A stretch of 9,780 bases of DNA from Methanobacterium sp. Its GTDB lineage: Archaea > Methanobacteriota > Methanobacteria > Methanobacteriales > Methanobacteriaceae. The notes below the pieces were generated by a model that did no database searches, was not told the DNA's origin, and saw nothing but the letters and a program-made list of their open reading frames with translations. The stretch lies in assembly GCA_009712615.1 (NCBI GenBank), contig WASR01000107.1:1-9780 (forward strand), in the 5' to 3' direction. Below are positions 7,154-9,780 of the stretch, in pieces (position 1 is the first letter of the stretch; the number at the start of each line of letters is the position of its first letter). The position numbers and the translations under genes are program-made.

Positions 7154-7242
<89 letters not shown>

Positions 7243-7258
7243 AAAACCGCCTTTAAAC

Positions 7259-7266
7259 CCATAAAC
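7259..7266 (-). promoter_or_regulatory. Candidate TATA box for tRNA-Ser
   Basis: GTTTATGG on the minus strand is centred about 25 bases before the tRNA 5' end, the expected distance if transcription starts at or near the mature end. The match is weak; a TTTAAAG at 7251-7257 is an alternative. Confidence 0.25.
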
Positions 7267-7422
7267 TTAACCGTACAGCACACTGCAAACAGATGGTTTT
7301 CAGTATCCATTTAACACCCTACTTAACAGTCCTAGTCCCGAATATGTATTGATACAGTATTCAGTCAGGGTTTAAAGTATTGTAAACGTGTAATTTCAAC
7401 GTTCCTTTTTGGCCTCGCCCCT

Positions 7423-7434
7423 AATTTATATTTT
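7423..7434 (-). promoter_or_regulatory. TATA-like box upstream of the structured gap before tRNA-Ser
   Basis: AAAATATAAATT on the minus strand is one of the best TATA-like sequences in the window. It lies 55-65 bases after the cbf5 stop. A start near 7400-7405 would give a leader of about 165 bases before tRNA-Ser, or a separate small RNA. Confidence 0.35.
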
Positions 7435-7488
7435 TAGAGGTTCTACGGTGTAAATTTTGGAAGTTTTATTTGTTTAAAGAACAGAGTT

Positions 7489-8451
7489 TTACTTCCACAT
7501 CTTTGGGTATGTTTCTGGTAGCATAAAAACCTTTTTTATATTTACCATTATACCCTTTTCTGATCTCAGGATTCCATCTGTAGCTTCAACAGTTTCACCT
7601 GCACCAACAAGCTCACCCTTCTGTGTGAGCACTCGAACAGTTTCTCCTGATTTAATATCCGGTGAAAGTTCAAGAATTCCGTTGCTTGCCAGATCTGCTC
7701 CGTGGCATATTGCATCCACAGCCGAATCCCTCACCACAATTTGTTTCAGATGTGTGACTGCACTTTCCATTGGAAGTATGCATTCCCTGATGGGTTTTTC
7801 ATCACCATCGTGTTTCAAGTAGTGGTAAGCATCTGTTAGATCTTGAAGTGTTTTAAGTGTTTCGTCTTCAGTGAATGGTCCTGACTTTGTTCTTCTAAGT
7901 TCTGCCATGTGGGCACCAATTCCAAGTGCTTCACCAATGTCATGACAGTACTTTCTGATGTAGGTTCCTCCCTCGCAATTTATGCGGAAGAGTACATCCT
8001 GTCCATCTATTTCTAATATGTTAACATCGTATATGGTTCTTACCCTCAGCTCCCTTTTGACGGCTGATTTTATGGGTGGTGTCTGGAATATTTTACCTGT
8101 AAATTCCTGTAAAATATCGCGTATACTAGTTTCACTGATACTCTCATGCAACCTCATTAGGCATACATATTCCTTGGGAGATCCAAGAAGCATCTGTATA
8201 ACACGGGTTGATCTGTTGATTCCTATTGGAAGCACACCTGTAACCTTAGGATCTAATGTTCCTCCGTGGCCTGTTTTCTCTACGTTGAGAATTCTTTTGA
8301 CCCATGCATCCACTTCATGGGAAGTTGGACCCAGTGGTTTGTCCAGGTTCACAACACCGGTATTGATATGTTCTTCAATGGGTCGGTTGTTTGGATCGCA
8401 TCCGTACTTGGGATTTGTTTCGCCTTCAGATTTTATGAGAAGTTCTGCCAT
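7489..8451 (-). CDS. cbf5: tRNA/rRNA pseudouridine synthase Cbf5 (TruB family)
   Basis: The catalytic subunit of archaeal H/ACA ribonucleoproteins, which with Nop10, Gar1 and L7Ae turns uridines of rRNA into pseudouridine under guide-RNA direction; it can also modify tRNA U55. The 320 residues fit the family. The TruB catalytic domain is about 30-225: GVVNLDKPLGPTSHEV (32-47), HGGTLDPKVTGVLP (62-75) with catalytic D67, PPIKSAVKRELRVR (125-138) and GTYIRKYCHDIG (162-173). A C-terminal PUA domain follows at about 236-312. The start is ATG 8449-8451 with AGGT about seven bases upstream. It lies 108 bases after rpl14e, across a long hairpin. The chain is complete. Confidence 0.96.
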   Translation of the reverse strand: MAELLIKSEGETNPKYGCDPNNRPIEEHINTGVVNLDKPLGPTSHEVDAWVKRILNVEKTGHGGTLDPKVTGVLPIGINRSTRVIQMLLGSPKEYVCLMRLHESISETSIRDILQEFTGKIFQTPPIKSAVKRELRVRTIYDVNILEIDGQDVLFRINCEGGTYIRKYCHDIGEALGIGAHMAELRRTKSGPFTEDETLKTLQDLTDAYHYLKHDGDEKPIRECILPMESAVTHLKQIVVRDSAVDAICHGADLASNGILELSPDIKSGETVRVLTQKGELVGAGETVEATDGILRSEKGIMVNIKKVFMLPETYPKMWK

Positions 8452-8475
8452 TAAAATGACCTTTTTTTTATATGG

Positions 8476-8537
8476 ATCCCGGAAAATTTAGATCTCTGGC
8501 TGGTTTCAAAATTTGAAACCAGAGAAATTCTTGGGAT
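8476..8537. repeat. Long imperfect inverted repeat between rpl14e and cbf5
   Basis: The core is a perfect 11-base inverted repeat with one central base: CTGGTTTCAAA (8500-8510) and TTTGAAACCAG (8512-8522). It continues outward as TCT (8493-8495)/AGA (8523-8525), with CTGG duplicated in the left arm, then imperfectly to ATCCC (8476-8480)/GGGAT (8533-8537). The RNA could form a long bulged hairpin 25 bases before the cbf5 start. It is not followed by a strong T run on the minus strand, so a simple terminator is less likely. Confidence 0.6.
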
Positions 8538-8559
8538 AAATTAAATAAATAATTTGAAC

Positions 8560-8790
8560 TTAAGCTATTGCAGCTTCAAGTTCTTTTTTAATTGCTTCAA
8601 CATCGTCAGATTTGACTTCAATTTTTTTGTCAACTGGTTCTAGATGTTTAAGGTTGCATTTTCTGTTTTTAATGGTTGATCCAACAACTTCTACGTAGTT
8701 GTCATCTATGATCTCAACTATTACACATTTTTCGCCTGCTTCCCTTCCTGCTATTTTAACACATATTCTGCCTACTTCTATTGCTGGCAT
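8560..8790 (-). CDS. rpl14e: 50S ribosomal protein L14e (eL14)
   Basis: A small archaeal/eukaryotic-type large-subunit protein with an SH3-like, KOW-type barrel. The 76 residues fit archaeal members, which lack the long C-terminal extension of the eukaryotic form. Visible are VGRICVKIAGREAGEKCVIV (6-25), VEVVGSTIKNRKCNLKHLEP (33-52) and a charged helical tail. The start is ATG 8788-8790 with GAGGTGAT upstream. Its first 13 bases overlap the end of cmk in another frame, so its ribosome-binding site lies inside cmk and translation is probably coupled. Downstream comes the long hairpin and then cbf5, the usual archaeal neighbour. Confidence 0.95.
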   Translation of the reverse strand: MPAIEVGRICVKIAGREAGEKCVIVEIIDDNYVEVVGSTIKNRKCNLKHLEPVDKKIEVKSDDVEAIKKELEAAIA

Positions 8791-9308
8791 GTAATCACCT
8801 CAGTTACTTTTAATATTATATCTGCAATGCCTTCTGGATTGAAGCTGTGACTGTTTATAACTAGGTCGTAAACTTCCATGTTGTTTATGTCTATTCCATG
8901 TATCTCCTGATACCTGGTTGCTTCACTTTTTCCTCTGGCAATAATTTCGTTTTTTACTGTTTCAACTGTTTTGTCTTCCCTCTTAGATATTCGTTTGCAT
9001 CGAACATCAATGGGAGCAACAAACCATATCTTGAGGTCGGCTTCAACGAAGTACGCTGATAGTCTGCCCTCAACAATTAAGTTTTGTTTTTCTTTGGCTA
9101 ACTGTGCCTGTCTCTTATCAATCTCTAGGTCTATTTCATCGTTACCCTCGGCATATTCACCAAACTCCAGTATGTCCATACCCTTTTCCTTAGCCATTTG
9201 ACGAAATATTTCGCCGGCAGAAAGGAAGGGTATTTGAAGTTTCTCCGACAGGATCTTCGCAGCCGTTGTTGTACCGCTACCTGCCAGCCCACCGATGGTG
9301 ATGATCAT
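8778..9308 (-). CDS. cmk: Cytidylate kinase (archaeal type)
   Basis: Phosphorylates CMP and dCMP with ATP, feeding the pyrimidine triphosphate pools. The 176 residues fit the short archaeal form, which lacks the CMP-binding insert of bacterial enzymes. The Walker A loop is GGLAGSGTTT (6-15). Other marks are LSAGEIFRQMAKEKG (29-43), the VEGRLSAYF stretch (79-87), the lid-like arginines in CKRISKRED (104-112) and YDLVINS (147-153) before the last helix. The start is ATG 9306-9308; its A is also the last base of the rpl34e stop codon (TAATG), so the two are translationally coupled. The 3' end overlaps rpl14e by 13 bases. The L34e-CMP kinase-L14e-Cbf5 order is common in euryarchaea. Confidence 0.96.
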   Translation of the reverse strand: MIITIGGLAGSGTTTAAKILSEKLQIPFLSAGEIFRQMAKEKGMDILEFGEYAEGNDEIDLEIDKRQAQLAKEKQNLIVEGRLSAYFVEADLKIWFVAPIDVRCKRISKREDKTVETVKNEIIARGKSEATRYQEIHGIDINNMEVYDLVINSHSFNPEGIADIILKVTEVITCQQ

Positions 9309-9574
9309 TACAACCTAGCCTCTTGTTTGAAAAGTCGGCGAGCACACTCTGAGCAGAGGTAACCACCATAAGGCCTGTTAGGTCTTTTCTTTGACTTTGA
9401 TAGTTTTTTTATCTGGTATGGTCTGCCCCTTGGAACTGCGTGAAGCTGTTTACCACATTCAGCACAAACATGCTTGTTTGGTAGTTTCTTCTTGTAGTGA
9501 AGTACAGTTTTGCCTCCAGGGGTTTTTTTGAATGTTCTTTTGTATGATCTAGATCTGTATCTTAATTCTGGCAT
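9308..9574 (-). CDS. rpl34e: 50S ribosomal protein L34e (eL34)
   Basis: An archaeal/eukaryotic-specific large-subunit protein, rich in lysine and arginine for rRNA binding. The 88 residues fit archaeal members. A zinc site is formed by C37-X2-C40 (VCAECGK) and C74-X2-C77 (LCSECARR). The N-terminus [20 protein letters not shown] (1-20) and the [12 protein letters not shown] stretch (63-74) are typical. The start is ATG 9572-9574, with GGAGATG about eight bases upstream; a second AGGTG is too close to the start to serve. It is the first gene of the group visible here. The 200 bases upstream contain candidate TATA boxes and an inverted repeat, so the transcript may start here. Confidence 0.95.
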   Translation of the reverse strand: MPELRYRSRSYKRTFKKTPGGKTVLHYKKKLPNKHVCAECGKQLHAVPRGRPYQIKKLSKSKKRPNRPYGGYLCSECARRLFKQEARL

Positions 9575-9780
9575 ACACCTACATCTCCTAAAATATTTTT
9601 TTATATATCAAACAACTTTTTGTATCTAATTTTTTTGTATAAAGCAGTGGGAAGTTTCCTGAAACCCCTGCGATATTAAATTCATGAAAATCCTGCTTAG
9701 ATCCATCTAAATTTTTTCCTCTGTAGACTGTTTTCAGCCAACTAATCTGGTTGGTAGTAGAAAATTTATTCCACAGCTAA
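9575..9780. other. Gap upstream of rpl34e, with possible end of another gene at the edge
   Basis: No full gene is visible. At the very edge the minus strand reads codons L-A-V-E and then TAA (9766-9768), which could be the tail of an upstream gene, but four codons are not enough to support it. A CCAAC/GTTGG hairpin, plus-strand arms with a 7-base loop near 9738-9754, lies just downstream. The rest is AT-rich promoter-like sequence. Confidence 0.4.
9636..9643 (-). promoter_or_regulatory. Candidate TATA box for the rpl34e operon
   Basis: TTTATACA on the minus strand would place the start near 9612, leaving a leader of about 40 bases with the GGAGATG site. A second TATA-like sequence, TATATAA at 9601-9607, is too close to the gene to leave room for the ribosome-binding site. 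An inverted repeat (9649-9668) lies just upstream. Confidence 0.4.

Noticed and set aside
8466..8474. TATA-like CATATAAAA before cbf5
   Set aside because: It lies only 15-23 bases from the cbf5 ATG, so transcription would start inside the gene and lose the ribosome-binding site.
7982..8491. 169-residue open frame on the plus strand
   Set aside because: It is antisense to cbf5, whose family motifs are unmistakable; the plus frame shows no known motif and no ribosome-binding site.
9697..9716. TTAGA/TCTAA hairpin followed by a T run on the plus strand
   Set aside because: It would terminate plus-strand transcription, but no plus-strand gene precedes it in the window.

Overview
This window is a block of chromosomal housekeeping genes from a methanogenic archaeon, most likely of the order Methanobacteriales (Methanobacterium-like). 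The grounds are the archaeal gene order, archaeal/eukaryotic-type proteins (eL34, eL14, eL18, RNA polymerase subunits Rpo3, Rpo6 and Rpo10), an AT-rich genome with TATA-like boxes, Shine-Dalgarno sites of the GGAGG/AGGTGAT type, a two-intron tRNA-Pro and a clostridial-type ferredoxin. All 16 protein genes and both tRNA genes lie on the minus strand, so transcription runs from high to low coordinates. No mobile element, CRISPR array or defence system is visible.

Layout in the direction of transcription. (1) 9574-7489: rpl34e, cmk, rpl14e and cbf5 (truB). The first three overlap or abut; a long imperfect hairpin separates rpl14e from cbf5. (2) 7488-6930: a structured gap, tRNA-Ser(GGA) with two stem mismatches, then a second gap holding a 27-base inverted repeat. 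(3) 6929-3297: the compact archaeal operon rps13-rps4-rps11-rpoD-rpl18e-rpl13-rps9-rpoN, with gaps of 11-18 bases, each carrying the next ribosome-binding site. (4) 3269-3067: tRNA-Pro(GGG) split by two introns. (5) 2999-351: rpoK, eno, a 2[4Fe-4S] ferredoxin and rps2, with longer gaps and probably several promoters. (6) 330-1: no gene; terminator-like hairpins and a cluster of GATC-centred half-sites, probably upstream of a gene beyond the left edge.

The genes make small and large ribosomal subunit proteins, three RNA polymerase subunits (one with an iron-sulfur domain), an rRNA pseudouridine synthase, a pyrimidine nucleotide kinase, a glycolytic/gluconeogenic enzyme and a ferredoxin, so they couple growth, transcription and translation. 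The protein genes are ordinary. The interesting material lies in the RNA genes and between genes: the order in which the tRNA-Pro introns must be spliced can be read from the sequence, the tRNA-Ser has unpaired stem positions, and several intergenic inverted or direct repeats look like operators or RNA hairpins. I see no clearly new multi-gene system.
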